Part shown: one piece after another, positions 40,191 through 49,737 of the stretch
How positions within the stretch are numbered: the first letter of the stretch is position 1
Layout: every line of letters starts with the position of its first letter
Source: Streptomyces blattellae
GTDB lineage: Bacteria; Actinomycetota; Actinomycetes; Streptomycetales; Streptomycetaceae
NCBI RefSeq assembly: GCF_009709555.1
Contig: NZ_WJBG01000112.1
Coordinates: 124,001 to 188,000, forward strand
DNA length: 64,000 bases
Direction: 5' to 3'
Position numbers and translations under genes: made by a program
The notes under the pieces: generated by a model
Seen by the model: only the letters and a program-made list of their open reading frames with translations
Told to the model about the DNA's origin: nothing
The model's database searches: none

Positions 40191-41231
40191 CTACGCGGTG
40201 GGAGCCTTGGTGAGAACGTCCTCGACGCGGAGCCGCGGGGTGTGGGGCCTGTTCTGCGTCTTCGCACGTCCGGTCCTGACCAGGATCTGGGGGTGGTCGC
40301 CCACTCCCAGACGCTTCGCCAGCCTCGTCCGCGAGTCCTCGTCGCACGTCGCGGCCGCGAAGGTGTCGAACGCGAGCCGTTCGGATGTCGCCCTCAGGAA
40401 CAGTTCCTCGTGAGCCATGCCGGCCCGGATCCAGTCGTGCGGAGAGTCGCCCGGAGTGAGCAGGACGATGATCATCGGCGCATCGGTGAGCTGCTTGCGG
40501 TCCTTGATCGAGAACCAGGTCCCGATCTTCGCGTGGCGCACGACGAACGGCGCGAGCGGTGAAATGGGCCCCGGAATCCCCTGCCCGGACGCCGGCATCC
40601 CCGTGCGCGTCGTCGTCGTGTTCGGGTGGACGTGCTGAGCGAGCTCGCCGCGGAAGTCCTTCGAGTTGATCAGCTTCTTGGAGCTGATCGAGGTGAGGTG
40701 CGCGAGGGCCCGCTTGTCGTCCGCCGAGGTGTAGGTGCGGACTTCGACGCCCGCGACCTCGAAGTCCGTGAGCCGGGCCTTCAGCGGCTCGCTCAGTTCC
40801 TCCTTGTAGAAGTTGGACCGGTTGGAGACCCGGCGCGTGATGGCGTCGATCCAGTCGGTCGACGACTCGGCGTCGTCGCGAGCGTCGGCGAGCGTAACCC
40901 TGACGTATGACTCGGTGCCCTCCCCGACGATCTGCGCGTCCGCGGCAAGCCCATAGCATTCGGCCGCGCGGACGAAGTTCCGGGCCGTCGTGCCCAGGGC
41001 CATGAAGGTGATGCGGTCGTTCGGGTCCGACACCCGCAGCACCCGCGACCACTCAAGCTTGATGAGCAGTGACCCGGACTCGTGGTCGATCTCGTACCGC
41101 CACGGCTGGGCGTTGTGGCCCGACGGCGCGAGAATCGCGAAGCGCAACAGGAATGTGATCTGCGCGGCCCGGTCGCTGCTCGGGAACCCCGTCCGCTGCG
41201 GGGTCCACTCGGTCAAGGTCATCTTTGCCAT
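40191..41231 (-). CDS. Nitroreductase-family flavoprotein, Acg-like
   Basis: A 346-residue protein similar to the Acg/Rv2032 group. LLRFAILAPSGHNAQPWRYEID gives the flavin-binding N-terminus, with RITFMALGTTARNFVRAAECYGL and NRSNFYKEELSEPLKARL in the middle, and a C-terminal half with AGMAHEELFLRATSERL. The group binds FMN and is linked to stress or dormancy in mycobacteria; the reaction is unsettled. AGGAGAAGG precedes the ATG. Codon and base use is slightly less GC-rich than the flanks, so acquisition is possible. Confidence 0.83.
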   Translation of the reverse strand: MAKMTLTEWTPQRTGFPSSDRAAQITFLLRFAILAPSGHNAQPWRYEIDHESGSLLIKLEWSRVLRVSDPNDRITFMALGTTARNFVRAAECYGLAADAQIVGEGTESYVRVTLADARDDAESSTDWIDAITRRVSNRSNFYKEELSEPLKARLTDFEVAGVEVRTYTSADDKRALAHLTSISSKKLINSKDFRGELAQHVHPNTTTTRTGMPASGQGIPGPISPLAPFVVRHAKIGTWFSIKDRKQLTDAPMIIVLLTPGDSPHDWIRAGMAHEELFLRATSERLAFDTFAAATCDEDSRTRLAKRLGVGDHPQILVRTGRAKTQNRPHTPRLRVEDVLTKAPTA

Positions 41232-41392
41232 GTCTGCCTTCTCCTGCCGACGGGGAATCAGCCGCTCTGATAGTGCGTAGTTACGCTACTAACGACTAAT
41301 GTCGTCCACAAGGGCGCCGCGGCTCTTGGCTTGGCGTTTACTGACGCGAATGAGGGCGGGCTGACTGTCACGGGCGCCAGCGCCGGGAGGCC
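41232..41392. promoter_or_regulatory. AT-richer nitroreductase promoter region
   Basis: Around 41269-41300 the sequence AGTGCGTAGTTACGCTACT forms an imperfect inverted repeat, followed by AACGACTAATGTCGT, itself a near palindrome (ACGAC/GTCGT). These are candidate operators for the nitroreductase gene. Nothing else is seen. Confidence 0.45.
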
Positions 41393-41620
41393 GTGCGGAT
41401 GCAGGCGGCCGAGCTGTTCGAGCGGCTCGTCGACGCCGCAGTCACCAAGGGCTGCGACTGCGGCTGCCCGCACTGCTACCTCGGCTTGAAGCGGTTCAAG
41501 GGGGTGCCGTGGGCCGACAAGGCGTGGCTCGACATTATGCGCGACGCGGCGGGCTCCGGCTCCAGATCACGGGTGGCGAACCGCTGACCGACCGCGTCGA
41601 CCGCCGGTCTGCGGCGAGGC
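41393..41620 (+). pseudogene. Radical-SAM enzyme fragment, frameshifted
   Basis: The first frame gives ELFERLVDAAVTKGCDCGCPHCYLG, with a textbook C-x3-C-x2-C iron-sulphur motif. About 25 codons later the next expected radical-SAM element, LQITGGEPLTDR (41550-41586), appears in another frame. After that the homology ends. The CxxxCxxC and GGEP elements are too close together for a normal enzyme, so this is a shortened, frameshifted relic. Confidence 0.55.
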
Positions 41621-41636
41621 GAGAACCAAGTGTGTG

Positions 41637-41695
41637 CTCAGTCTCAGCGACGCGCCGCGACACGCCGGACAGTTCGGCGCGTTGCTGAGACTCAG
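41637..41695. repeat. 20-bp imperfect inverted repeat
   Basis: The left arm 41637-41656 (CTCAGTCTCAGCGACGCGCC) matches the reverse complement of 41676-41695 at 18 of 20 positions. It lies just after the radical-SAM relic. It may be a terminator or the trace of a mobile element end; no target duplication is visible. Confidence 0.5.
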
Positions 41696-41797
41696 GTACC
41701 AGTTGGCGAGCACCGACCGACTTCGCCAACAGCATCCCCGTAGGTTCGAGGGCGGCTCGCCGTCCACCCCGCCCGTACCGCAGCAAACATGCTGCGT

Positions 41798-43192
41798 TCA
41801 GAAGCGCGTACCACCCCCGCCCGCCCCGGCCTCATACAACGCATGCGCCGCCCGCAGCACCACATCGTCCCGATGTCGCGCCCCCACGATCTGCATCCCG
41901 ATCGGCAGCCCGTCCCCGTCCGCCCCCACCGGCACCGTCGCCGCCGGCTGTTGCGTCATGTTGAACGGGTAGGTGAACGGCGTCCACCCCGTCCACCGTC
42001 GATGCCCCGACCCCTTGGGCACCTCGGCGCCCGCCTCGAACGCGGTGATCGGCAGGGTCGGCGTGAGAAGCAGGTCGTAGGACTCGTGGAACTGTCCCAT
42101 CCGGCGCCCGAGTTCCATGCGGACGTCCACCGCGGCGAGATAGTCCAGCGCGCTGCAGCGGGCGCCGAGGGCGCAGATCTCCCGTAGCCCCGGATCGAGC
42201 AACTTCCGCTGCTGCGGCCCGAATTGCTGCGTGACCCGGGCCGCGCCGCTGAACCACAGGGTGTGGAAGGCGTCCACCGGGTCGGCGAAGTCGGGGTCGG
42301 TCTCCTCGACGTACGCGCCGAGGCCGGCCAGCCGCTCCACGGCACGCCGTACGGCCGCGGCGACCGCGGGCCGCACCGCCACCTGACCGCCCAGCGACGG
42401 CGAGTACGCCACCCGCAGCCCGCGGACGCCGCCCGTGAGGGCCTGGACGAAGGAGGCCGTCGGTGCGAGCGCCGACCAGTCCCGGGCGTCGGGCCCGCTG
42501 ATCACGTCCATCAGCAGCGCCGCGTCCGCCGCGTCCCGCGTCATCGGCCCGACGTGCGCCAGCGTGCCGAAGGCGCTCGCCGGGTACAGCGCCACCCGCC
42601 CGTACGTCGGCTTGAGCGCGAAGATCCCGCAGAAGGCCGCCGGGATACGGACACTGCCGCCGCCGTCCGTCCCGAGCGACACCGGCCCCGCGCCCAGCGC
42701 CACGGCCGCCGCGCTCCCGCCGCTCGAACCGCCCGCGGTGCGTGAGGTGTCGTGGGGGTTCCTGGTCACCCCGGACAGCGGTGAGTCCGTGACGCCCTTC
42801 CAGCCGAACTCGGGGGTCGTGGTCTTCCCGAGGAACACGGCACCGTGCTCGCGCAGCCGGGCGACGGAGGGGGCGTCCTCGTCCCAACGGCCGTCCGGAT
42901 CAATGGCCTTGGAGCCCTTGAGCGTGGGACCGCCCCGCATCAGCAGGATGTCCTTCACCGTCACCGGCACCCCGTCCACCAGCCCGGCCGGCTCCCCGCG
43001 CCGCCATCGTTCCGCGGACGCGGCGGCCTGCGCGAGCGCGTCCCCGGAGTCGAGGCGCAGGAACGCGTTGACGGCCGGCTGCGCCTGCTCGGCCCGCTCA
43101 AGGGCCGCGCGGGTCGCCTCGACGGGGCTGAATTCGCCCTTGCGGTAGCCGTTGACGAGTTGTACGGCGGTCAGCTCGGTGAGCTCCGACAT
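41798..43192 (-). CDS. Amidase-signature family hydrolase
   Basis: A 464-residue amidase that splits a carboxamide. The Ser-cisSer-Lys triad is visible as K80 (PVTVKDI), S156 (GGSSGGS) and S180 (GTDGGGSVRIPA). The rest matches the family through the C-terminal TYPFNMTQQPAATVPVG and GLPIGMQIVG. It lacks GatA-specific partners nearby, so it is a catabolic amidase. Its ATG lies near AGGCTGC. It is 19 bp downstream of the 2-hydroxyacid dehydrogenase stop on the same strand, hence one operon. Confidence 0.9.
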   Translation of the reverse strand: MSELTELTAVQLVNGYRKGEFSPVEATRAALERAEQAQPAVNAFLRLDSGDALAQAAASAERWRRGEPAGLVDGVPVTVKDILLMRGGPTLKGSKAIDPDGRWDEDAPSVARLREHGAVFLGKTTTPEFGWKGVTDSPLSGVTRNPHDTSRTAGGSSGGSAAAVALGAGPVSLGTDGGGSVRIPAAFCGIFALKPTYGRVALYPASAFGTLAHVGPMTRDAADAALLMDVISGPDARDWSALAPTASFVQALTGGVRGLRVAYSPSLGGQVAVRPAVAAAVRRAVERLAGLGAYVEETDPDFADPVDAFHTLWFSGAARVTQQFGPQQRKLLDPGLREICALGARCSALDYLAAVDVRMELGRRMGQFHESYDLLLTPTLPITAFEAGAEVPKGSGHRRWTGWTPFTYPFNMTQQPAATVPVGADGDGLPIGMQIVGARHRDDVVLRAAHALYEAGAGGGGTRF

Positions 43193-43211
43193 GCAGCAGC
43201 CTCCCAGGGCG

Positions 43212-44171
43212 TCAGCGTCCGGGTACGTACCCGCGCTTCTTGTCGACCACGTTCAGCAGTGATCTGCCCGCCTCCCAGCGCTCGTACAACTCCACGAACT
43301 GCCGGCCCAGTTCGTCCCGCCAGCCGATCGTGTCGCCGCTCATGTGCGGGGACACGATCAGGCCCGGGAGCTGCCACAACGGGCTGTCGGGGGTCAGGGG
43401 CTCGTGCTCGAACACGTCCAGGGCGGCGCCCGCGATCCACCGCTTCGACAGCGCCTCGGCGAGCGCGTCCTCGACGACCAGCTGGCCGCGGCCGACGTTG
43501 ATGAAGCGGGCGGAGGGCTGCATCACGCCGAAGCGGCGGGCGTCGAACATGCCGTGCGTCTGCTCGGTGAGCGGCGCTGCCGCGATCACCCAGTCGGCGC
43601 GGGCCATCAGCCGGTCGAGGTCGTCGGGGCCGTGGATGCCGGTGCGCGGGGTGCGCCCGACGAGCGCCGTCGTCACATCGAGGGCCTTGAGCGTACGGGC
43701 GATCGTCCGCCCGATCGGGCCCGAGCCGACCACGCACGCGCGCGTGCCCGCCACCCGCTGCGACTCGCGGTGCCGCCACTCCCGGGCGCGCTGCAGCTCC
43801 CACGTCCGGGGCAGATCCTTGGCCATCGCGAGGACGAGCGCGGCGACGTACTCGGCGATGGGCTGGTCGAAGACACCGCGCGCATTGGTCACCACCGTGT
43901 CGGAGCCGGCCAGCTCCGGGCACATCAGATGGTCCACGCCCGCGCTCGCCGTGTGCACCCAGCGCGGGCGCGGGCCCTCGCCCGGCCAGGCCTCGCGCAC
44001 GGCGTGCGAGGTGAAGTCCCAGACCAGCAGCACATCGGCGTGCGGGAGGCGTTCGGCGAGGGTCGAGGCGTCCGCGTGCTCGATCCGCGCGCGGCCGGTG
44101 AGGCGGCCGAGGCGGGGCGGTGGTTCGGCGTCGAGGACGAGGAGGGTGGGGGCGGGCGGGGGTGAGGTCAT
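43212..44171 (-). CDS. D-2-hydroxyacid dehydrogenase
   Basis: A 319-residue NAD-dependent enzyme. The N-terminal flavodoxin-like half contains WVHTASAGVDHLMCPEL. The cofactor fold has VVGSGPIGRTIARTL, and the catalytic residues are Arg in FINVGRGQLVVE, Glu in DVFEHEPLT and His in IVSPHMSGD. It should interconvert a 2-oxoacid and a D-2-hydroxyacid. It heads an operon with the amidase and is divergent from two maleate-isomerase-like genes. Confidence 0.9.
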   Translation of the reverse strand: MTSPPPAPTLLVLDAEPPPRLGRLTGRARIEHADASTLAERLPHADVLLVWDFTSHAVREAWPGEGPRPRWVHTASAGVDHLMCPELAGSDTVVTNARGVFDQPIAEYVAALVLAMAKDLPRTWELQRAREWRHRESQRVAGTRACVVGSGPIGRTIARTLKALDVTTALVGRTPRTGIHGPDDLDRLMARADWVIAAAPLTEQTHGMFDARRFGVMQPSARFINVGRGQLVVEDALAEALSKRWIAGAALDVFEHEPLTPDSPLWQLPGLIVSPHMSGDTIGWRDELGRQFVELYERWEAGRSLLNVVDKKRGYVPGR

Positions 44172-44354
44172 TCAGGGGCCGTTTCGTGGTGGCGTACGCC
44201 GTCTGACGTGGGCGGTGATACGGCGGTTACATGGCGTTGACCTGCGGGCGACATGCGAGGATTGACCACGCTCGCACCCGAACCTACCGTCGTCAACATG
44301 GGCGGGCGTTGGGTCCGCTGCCCTCTCGTTTCTCCTGTGAGGCCGGTGCCTGCC

Positions 44355-45146
44355 ATGGACGTCTCCTTTCTGGGCGGACCGCGCCCACAGCGCGGTGTCG
44401 GTGTAGTGGCCCCCTTCGACTTCGCGCTCGATCGTGAGCTGTGGCGCTGGGTGCCCGACGAGGTCTCTCTCCATCTCACGCGCACGCCGTTCGTGCCCGT
44501 CGAGGTCAGCCTCGACCTGGCCCGGCTGGTCAGCGAGCACGAGACGCTCGGCGACGCCGTGCGCACCCTGAACGCCATCACACCCGAGGTCGTGGCCTAC
44601 GCCTGCACCTCCGGCAGCTTCGTCGGCGGCGTCGCGGGCGAACGCGCGATGTGCGAGGCGATGACCCGTGAGGGCGCGGTGCCGTCCCTCACGACGTCCG
44701 GCGCGCTGCTGGAGGCGCTGGCCTCGCTGGGCGCGAGAAGGGTGGCGCTGGTGACGCCGTACACCGTGTCGGTGACCCGCTCGCTGGAGGAGTACGTGGC
44801 GGAGGCGGGCGTCACGGTCACGGGCTGCGCGTTCATGGGCCTGACCCGGCACATCTGGAAGGTGCCGTACCGGAACGTGGCGGAGATGGCCCGGCAGGCG
44901 GTGCGCCGGGGCGGGGCGGACGCCCTGTTCATCAGCTGCACCAACCTGCCCACGTACGACGTCATCCCCCAACTGGAGGCGGAACTGCGCCTCCCGGTGA
45001 TCTCGGCCAACCAGGTGACGATGTGGGCGGCACTGCGCCGGCTGGGTACCCGAGCGGTGGGGCCGTATCAGCGGCTGGTCGATCCGGCCGCGCGCAGTGG
45101 CCCCGTACTGCCGGAGGAAGAGCAGCAGCAGGAAGGGTGGACATGA
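44355..45146 (+). CDS. Maleate cis-trans isomerase/EutA-like protein 1
   Basis: A 263-residue protein of the Asp/Glu racemase superfamily, maleate isomerase/arylmalonate decarboxylase branch. Both active-site cysteines are present: C84 in AYACTSGSFV and C195 in FISCTNLPT. Family motifs include VALVTPYTVSVTRSLEEYV and ISANQVTMWAALRRLG. ATG 44355 is chosen because the preceding 34 codons look random. EutA, a relative, belongs to ectoine-use operons with Ehu transporters. The stop overlaps the next gene's start (ATGA). Confidence 0.85.
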   Translation: MDVSFLGGPRPQRGVGVVAPFDFALDRELWRWVPDEVSLHLTRTPFVPVEVSLDLARLVSEHETLGDAVRTLNAITPEVVAYACTSGSFVGGVAGERAMCEAMTREGAVPSLTTSGALLEALASLGARRVALVTPYTVSVTRSLEEYVAEAGVTVTGCAFMGLTRHIWKVPYRNVAEMARQAVRRGGADALFISCTNLPTYDVIPQLEAELRLPVISANQVTMWAALRRLGTRAVGPYQRLVDPAARSGPVLPEEEQQQEGWT

Positions 45147-45874
45147 CAGCACTCGGATTCCTCTACCCGGGCCACTCCGCCGAGGACGACTATCCACGCA
45201 TCGAGCAGCTCCTGGGCAGCGACATCCGGCTCGACGTGATCCACACGGACATCGGCGAGGACGCCCACCGCGTCGACGCGCTGCTCCGGATGGGCTCGGC
45301 GGAGCGACTCGCGGCGGGCGTCGACGCCCTCCGCCTGACCGGTGCCGAGGCGGTGGTGTGGGCCTGCACCAGCGGCAGCTTCGTCTACGGCTGGGAGGGC
45401 GCCCACGACCAGGTCCGCACCCTCGCCCGCACCGCCGGCATGCCCGCCTCGTCGACGTCCTTCGCCTTCGTGCACGCGGTGCAGGAGCTGGAGGTGGGGC
45501 ACGTCGCGGTCGGTGCCACGTACCCGGAGGACGTGGCGGACCTGTTCGCGGAGTTCCTGCGGGCGGGCGGCGCGGAGGTGGTCGGCGTGCGCGGTTCCGG
45601 GATCATCACCGCGGCGGAGGTCGGCACGTGGGGCGAGGACGAGGTCCTGGCGCTGGCCCGCGAGGCGGACCACCCGGACGCGCAGGCGGTCCTCCTCCCG
45701 GACACCGCCCTGCACACCGCCTCCCACCTCCAGGCCCTGGAGAAGGAACTGGGCAAGCCCGTCCTCACCGCCAACCAGGTCACGGTCTGGGAGGCCCTAC
45801 GCCTGACGGACCGACGCGTAAACGCCCCCACACTCGGCTCTCTGTTCACCAAGGAGCCGATCGTGCAGGCGTGA
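45143..45874 (+). CDS. Maleate cis-trans isomerase/EutA-like protein 2, one cysteine lost
   Basis: A 243-residue paralogue of the preceding gene. The first catalytic cysteine is kept (C75, VWACTSGSF). At the place of the second, the sequence is VLLPDTALHT with Asp (D187) instead of Cys. The C-terminal LTANQVTVWEALRL is retained. Loss of one cysteine suggests chemistry other than two-base racemisation, as in single-cysteine arylmalonate decarboxylase, or that the two paralogues form a heteromer. It overlaps gene 1 by 4 bp. Confidence 0.83.
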   Translation: MTALGFLYPGHSAEDDYPRIEQLLGSDIRLDVIHTDIGEDAHRVDALLRMGSAERLAAGVDALRLTGAEAVVWACTSGSFVYGWEGAHDQVRTLARTAGMPASSTSFAFVHAVQELEVGHVAVGATYPEDVADLFAEFLRAGGAEVVGVRGSGIITAAEVGTWGEDEVLALAREADHPDAQAVLLPDTALHTASHLQALEKELGKPVLTANQVTVWEALRLTDRRVNAPTLGSLFTKEPIVQA

Positions 45875-45949
45875 GCCCACCCACCCAGTCGGCCACCCAC
45901 ACAGCCCCGTCCGGCGCTGAGGGCGAGCCGCTCCAAGACGCGGATTCCG

Positions 45950-46295
45950 GCGGGGGTGCACGGCGGGGCGTCCTGGCGGGCCCAGAGGGCGAAGTCCCGG
46001 TGGCGTACGGGGGTGGATTTCGGCGGGTGTGCAGGGGGTGGGGTGTCCTGGCGGGCTCAGGGGGTGGAGTCCCGGTGGCGTACGGGGGTGGATTTCGGCG
46101 GGGGTGCAGGGGGTGGGGTGTCCTGGCGGGCTCAGGGGGCGGTGTTCCGGTGGGGTGCGGGGGTAAATTTCGGCGGGGGTGCAGGGGGTGGGGTGTCCTG
46201 GCAGGCCCAGAGGGCGGAGTCCCGGTGGCGCACGGGGGTGGATTCCGGCGGGGGTGCAGGGGGCGGAGCCTCCTGGTGGGGTTGAAGGGGCGGAG
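45950..46295. repeat. 75-bp minisatellite, nearly five copies
   Basis: TCCTGGCGGG or a close variant begins each unit at 45971, 46046, 46121, 46196 and 46271, exactly 75 bp apart. Units are about 85-95 percent alike by eye. The period equals 25 codons and the minus strand stays open (units read like NPPPYATGTPPPEPARTPHP), but there is no signal for translation. It fills the gap between the EutA-like operon and an oxidoreductase gene. Confidence 0.92.
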
Positions 46296-46416
46296 CCCCT
46301 GGGGATGGGACGGGTAGGGGCGGCGGGGGCGAGAAACCTCCCCGGGAATAACCGGAGACACCCTCCTGTTCATCCTGGCGCGGACAGCGCACGGCACCAA
46401 CACAGGAGGCTCCACC

Positions 46417-47508
46417 GTGACGGCAGACGAGATCCGGGGTACGGCGCAGGGCACGGCCCCCACCCCCCTCTCCGTACTGGACCTGGTCACCGTCGGCGCG
46501 GGCCACACCGCCACCGATGCCCTCCGCACCAGCGTCAGGCTGTCCCGCCTCGCGGAATCCCGCGGCTTCCACCGCTACTGGGTGGCCGAGCACCACTCCA
46601 TGCCCGGCGTGGCCTCGTCGTCGCCCGCCGTGATCCTCGCCCACCTCGCCGCCCACACCACCCGCATCCGCCTCGGCTCGGGCGGCGTGATGCTCCCGAA
46701 CCACGCCCCGCTCGTCATCGCGGAGCAGTTCGGCACGCTGGAGGCGCTGGCCCCCGGCCGCATCGACCTCGGACTGGGCCGCGCCCCCGGCACCGACGGC
46801 GCCACCGCCGCCGCCCTCCGCCGCACCGACCGGCTCAACGAGGGCGCCGACGACTTCCCCGACCAACTCGCCGAACTCGTCCGCTTCCTGGACGACGACC
46901 TCCCCGACGGCCACCCCCACCGCCGTATCCACGCCGTCCCCGGCCCGATCCAGGCCACGTCCCCCGGCGGCGTCCAGTCCCCGCACCGCCCCCCGGTCTG
47001 GCTGCTCGGCTCCTCCGGCTTCAGCGCCCGTCTCGCCGCCGCCCTCGGCCTGCCGTTCGCCTTCGCGCACCACTTCTCCGCGCAGCACACGATCCCGGCC
47101 CTGGACCTCTACCGCGAGTCCTTCCAGCCGTCCGCGCACCTCGACGAGCCGTACGCCGTCATCGGCGTCTCCGCGCTCGCCACCGACGACGAGAAGGAGG
47201 CCCGCCGCCAGGTCATGGCGGGGGCCCTGAACATGGTCCGCCTGCGCACCGGACGCCCCGGCCTCGTGCCCACCCCCGAGGAGGCCGAGGCCTACGCGTT
47301 CAGCGCCATGGAGCGGGAGTTCATCGCCTCCTGGAACTCCAACATCGTCCACGGCACCGCCGACGAGGTCCGCTCCGGCCTCGACGACCTCCAAAAGCGC
47401 ACCGGCGCGGATGAGCTGATGCTCACCTCGCACGCCCACGACGGAGCCCTCCGCGTCCGCAGCTACGAACTCATCGCGGACGCCTACGGGTTGCCGACCG
47501 CCGCCTGA
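46417..47508 (+). CDS. LLM-class flavin-dependent oxidoreductase
   Basis: A 363-residue bacterial-luciferase-like monooxygenase of the MsnO8-type group. [48 protein letters not shown] and [20 protein letters not shown] are the family signatures. GTG 46417 follows AGGAGG. Flavin-dependent; substrate unknown. Its 3' end overlaps the end of the c-di-GMP gene on the other strand by 25 bp. Confidence 0.9.
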   Translation: MTADEIRGTAQGTAPTPLSVLDLVTVGAGHTATDALRTSVRLSRLAESRGFHRYWVAEHHSMPGVASSSPAVILAHLAAHTTRIRLGSGGVMLPNHAPLVIAEQFGTLEALAPGRIDLGLGRAPGTDGATAAALRRTDRLNEGADDFPDQLAELVRFLDDDLPDGHPHRRIHAVPGPIQATSPGGVQSPHRPPVWLLGSSGFSARLAAALGLPFAFAHHFSAQHTIPALDLYRESFQPSAHLDEPYAVIGVSALATDDEKEARRQVMAGALNMVRLRTGRPGLVPTPEEAEAYAFSAMEREFIASWNSNIVHGTADEVRSGLDDLQKRTGADELMLTSHAHDGALRVRSYELIADAYGLPTAA

Positions 47509-49349
47509 ACCTCCGGCGGACGCAGCAGTTCGGAGATACGATCCGGCGGCACCGGACGGGAGTACAGCCACCCCTGCCCGGTGTCGCACCCGATGTGCCG
47601 AAGCCGGGTGGCCTGCGCCGATGTCTCCACGCACTCCGCCGTGACGGTCAGCCCCAGCCGGTGGGCGAGCTGGATCATCGCCTCGACGACGACCTCGTCC
47701 GCCGGGTTGGGCGCGACGGCCTTGTCGGCGGAGGCGTCGGTGCTGTCGTACTGGAAGCCCCGTACGAACGACCCGTCGAGCTTCAGCACCGACACCGGCA
47801 GCCGGCTGAGGTAGGCCAGGTTCGAGTAGCCGGTGCCGAAGTCGTCGATCGCGATGCCCACGCCCATCTCGCTCAGCGCCTGGAGCGCTTGGAGGGGGCG
47901 GCCGGACGAGCCCATCACCGCGGACTCGGTGAGTTCGAGCTGGAGCAGGTGCGGCGCCAGGCCCGTCTCCGCCAGCGTCTCGGCCACGTCCGCCACCAGG
48001 TCGGAGTCCCAGACCTGGCGGACCGCCACATTGACGCTGACGAACAGCGGGGGCTCGTCCGGGTGTTCCACCTGCCAGCGCCGTGCCTGCCGGCAGGCGG
48101 TGGCCAGCACCCAGCGGCCCAGCGGCACGATCGAACCGTCCTCCTCCGCCAATCCGATGAACCGATTCGGCGTCAGTACGCCGAACTGTGGATGGTTCCA
48201 TCTGACCAACGCCTCGACCCCGCGCAGCCGTCCGTCCTCCATGCCCACCAACGGCTGGTATTCGAGGGTGAATTCACCGCGCTCGATGGCCGGGCGGAGG
48301 GTGGAGGCAAGGGCCTGGCGAGTCATGCGGTGGGCGTTGCGCTCCGGGTCGAACAGCGTCCAGCGGTCCTTGCCGTCGGCCTTCGCCCAGTACAGCGTGG
48401 TGTCGGCGGCCTGCATCAGACCGGTCGCCGTGGTCCCCGCCGCCCGGCGTTCGACCACCCCGATCGACGCCGAGACCGACAGCCGCTGCCCGGACAGGTC
48501 GAACGGCGCCTGCAGGGCCCGCAGCACCGACTCGGCCAGATCGGCGAGTTGCTCGGTACCCGTCGAATCCTCGACCAGCAGGGCGAATTCGTCCCCGCCG
48601 AGCCGCGCCACCAGAGGCACGCTCGCTCTGGCGTAACCGGCCTCGTCCGCACAGCGGTTGAGGCGTTCCGCCACGGCGGCCAGCAGCCGGTCGCCGACCC
48701 GGTGGCCGAGCGTGTCGTTGACCGCCTTGAAGCCGTCGAGATCCAGGTAGCACAGCCCGATCCGGCCGGTGCCGCCCTCCGCGTACGCATCCGCCTCCAG
48801 CGCGGCCGACAGGCGCTCGAAGAACAGTGTGCGGTTGGGCAGCCGGGTCACCGGGTCGTGCATCTGCAAGTGCCGCAGCCGCGCCTGGAGTTCACGCCGG
48901 GCACTGATGTCGAAGGCGGACAGCAGCACCGCCCCGGCCCGGTCCGGCAGCGGCCCGACCGTGATCTGCACCCACACCGCCTGCCCGTCGGGATGCTTGA
49001 TACGACGCGTGCAGCACAGCGGCGCCTGCCGCCCGCGCAGCACCTCGCGATACGCGTGCCAGGTACGGGCGTCGGACGCCAGGTCCATCAGATCGGCGGC
49101 CAGCCGCCCGGCCAACACCCCTGGCCGCGCGCCGAGTAGCGCACCGAGCGCGTCGTTGGCGCTGACGACCAGGCCCTCGCGGTCGACCACGGCCATCGCG
49201 AGCGGGGCGGCGGAGAACACGGAACGGAAGTCGACTGGTGGGGCCAGAGCGCCCGGGTCGGTACCGGGCGACAACATTTCATCACTGTCTGTGACAGCAG
49301 GCCGGATGAGATCTGCCGTGGGCGCCGGCCCTTCGGACGTTCCGCTCAC
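47484..49349 (-). CDS. cdgA: PAS-GGDEF-EAL c-di-GMP enzyme, CdgA-like
   Basis: A 621-residue soluble protein: PAS (about 40-150), GGDEF (about 165-330, motif [13 protein letters not shown]) and EAL (about 345-605, motifs [30 protein letters not shown] and AECVET). Both catalytic motifs are intact. No RxxD inhibitory site is visible before GGDEF. It may therefore make and break c-di-GMP, which holds BldD in its repressing form. The architecture and chromosomal setting near cslA match S. coelicolor CdgA (SCO2817, from memory). The start is GTG 49349. Confidence 0.85.
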   Translation of the reverse strand: MSGTSEGPAPTADLIRPAVTDSDEMLSPGTDPGALAPPVDFRSVFSAAPLAMAVVDREGLVVSANDALGALLGARPGVLAGRLAADLMDLASDARTWHAYREVLRGRQAPLCCTRRIKHPDGQAVWVQITVGPLPDRAGAVLLSAFDISARRELQARLRHLQMHDPVTRLPNRTLFFERLSAALEADAYAEGGTGRIGLCYLDLDGFKAVNDTLGHRVGDRLLAAVAERLNRCADEAGYARASVPLVARLGGDEFALLVEDSTGTEQLADLAESVLRALQAPFDLSGQRLSVSASIGVVERRAAGTTATGLMQAADTTLYWAKADGKDRWTLFDPERNAHRMTRQALASTLRPAIERGEFTLEYQPLVGMEDGRLRGVEALVRWNHPQFGVLTPNRFIGLAEEDGSIVPLGRWVLATACRQARRWQVEHPDEPPLFVSVNVAVRQVWDSDLVADVAETLAETGLAPHLLQLELTESAVMGSSGRPLQALQALSEMGVGIAIDDFGTGYSNLAYLSRLPVSVLKLDGSFVRGFQYDSTDASADKAVAPNPADEVVVEAMIQLAHRLGLTVTAECVETSAQATRLRHIGCDTGQGWLYSRPVPPDRISELLRPPEVQAAVGNP

Positions 49350-49737
49350 CGCTCGCTCCCGCAGTGCATTCGATCATCGGATGGGTCTCGTCGGGTGGCC
49401 GGCCGGGGAGGGAGGCCGCCGGGCCGTGTCCGGGCTGGAAAGTGTGCCGATCATAGAGGCTGGCCCCGGGCCCTTCCAGCCACTGTCCAGTGTCCCTGAC
49501 GCACCGGCCCTTCCGGCAGATCGTTTCTGCCCGCACCTGGGCGGGTTCTTCGGGCCCCCGACCGGGTGTGACGTTCCGTGAGCGATTCGGGGGTGTCGGC
49601 TTCGGCTGTTGCCACTGGTGCTCTCTTCTGACGGTCTCCCGGGTTTCTCACTCATCTGGTCCAGACAAACAGGACGTAATGCGACAATCTCCCACAGGCT
49701 GGATGCGGTGTCCCGCGAACCGCACCCGGAGGTCCCC
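49350..49737. other. Divergent promoter region of cdgA-like and peptidase genes
   Basis: No gene is seen. Half-sites such as GTGAC, GTGAGC and CTCACTCA are scattered at 49570-49655, reminiscent of BldD boxes, but I find no clean AGTGA-TCACT palindrome. ACAGGACGTAATGCGACAAT near 49668 could be promoter sequence for the peptidase gene. Confidence 0.35.

Noticed and set aside
45846..46529. Minus-strand Pro-rich open frame across the 75-bp repeats
   Set aside because: A period divisible by three keeps any frame open; there is no start signal and it overlaps the oxidoreductase gene start.
46132..48201. 689-codon minus-strand open frame
   Set aside because: It is antisense to the LLM oxidoreductase gene and out of frame with the c-di-GMP gene; no domain is visible.
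49350..49737. BldD binding site upstream of the cdgA-like gene
   Set aside because: Half-sites occur, but no inverted pair close to the consensus was found by eye, so it is not annotated.
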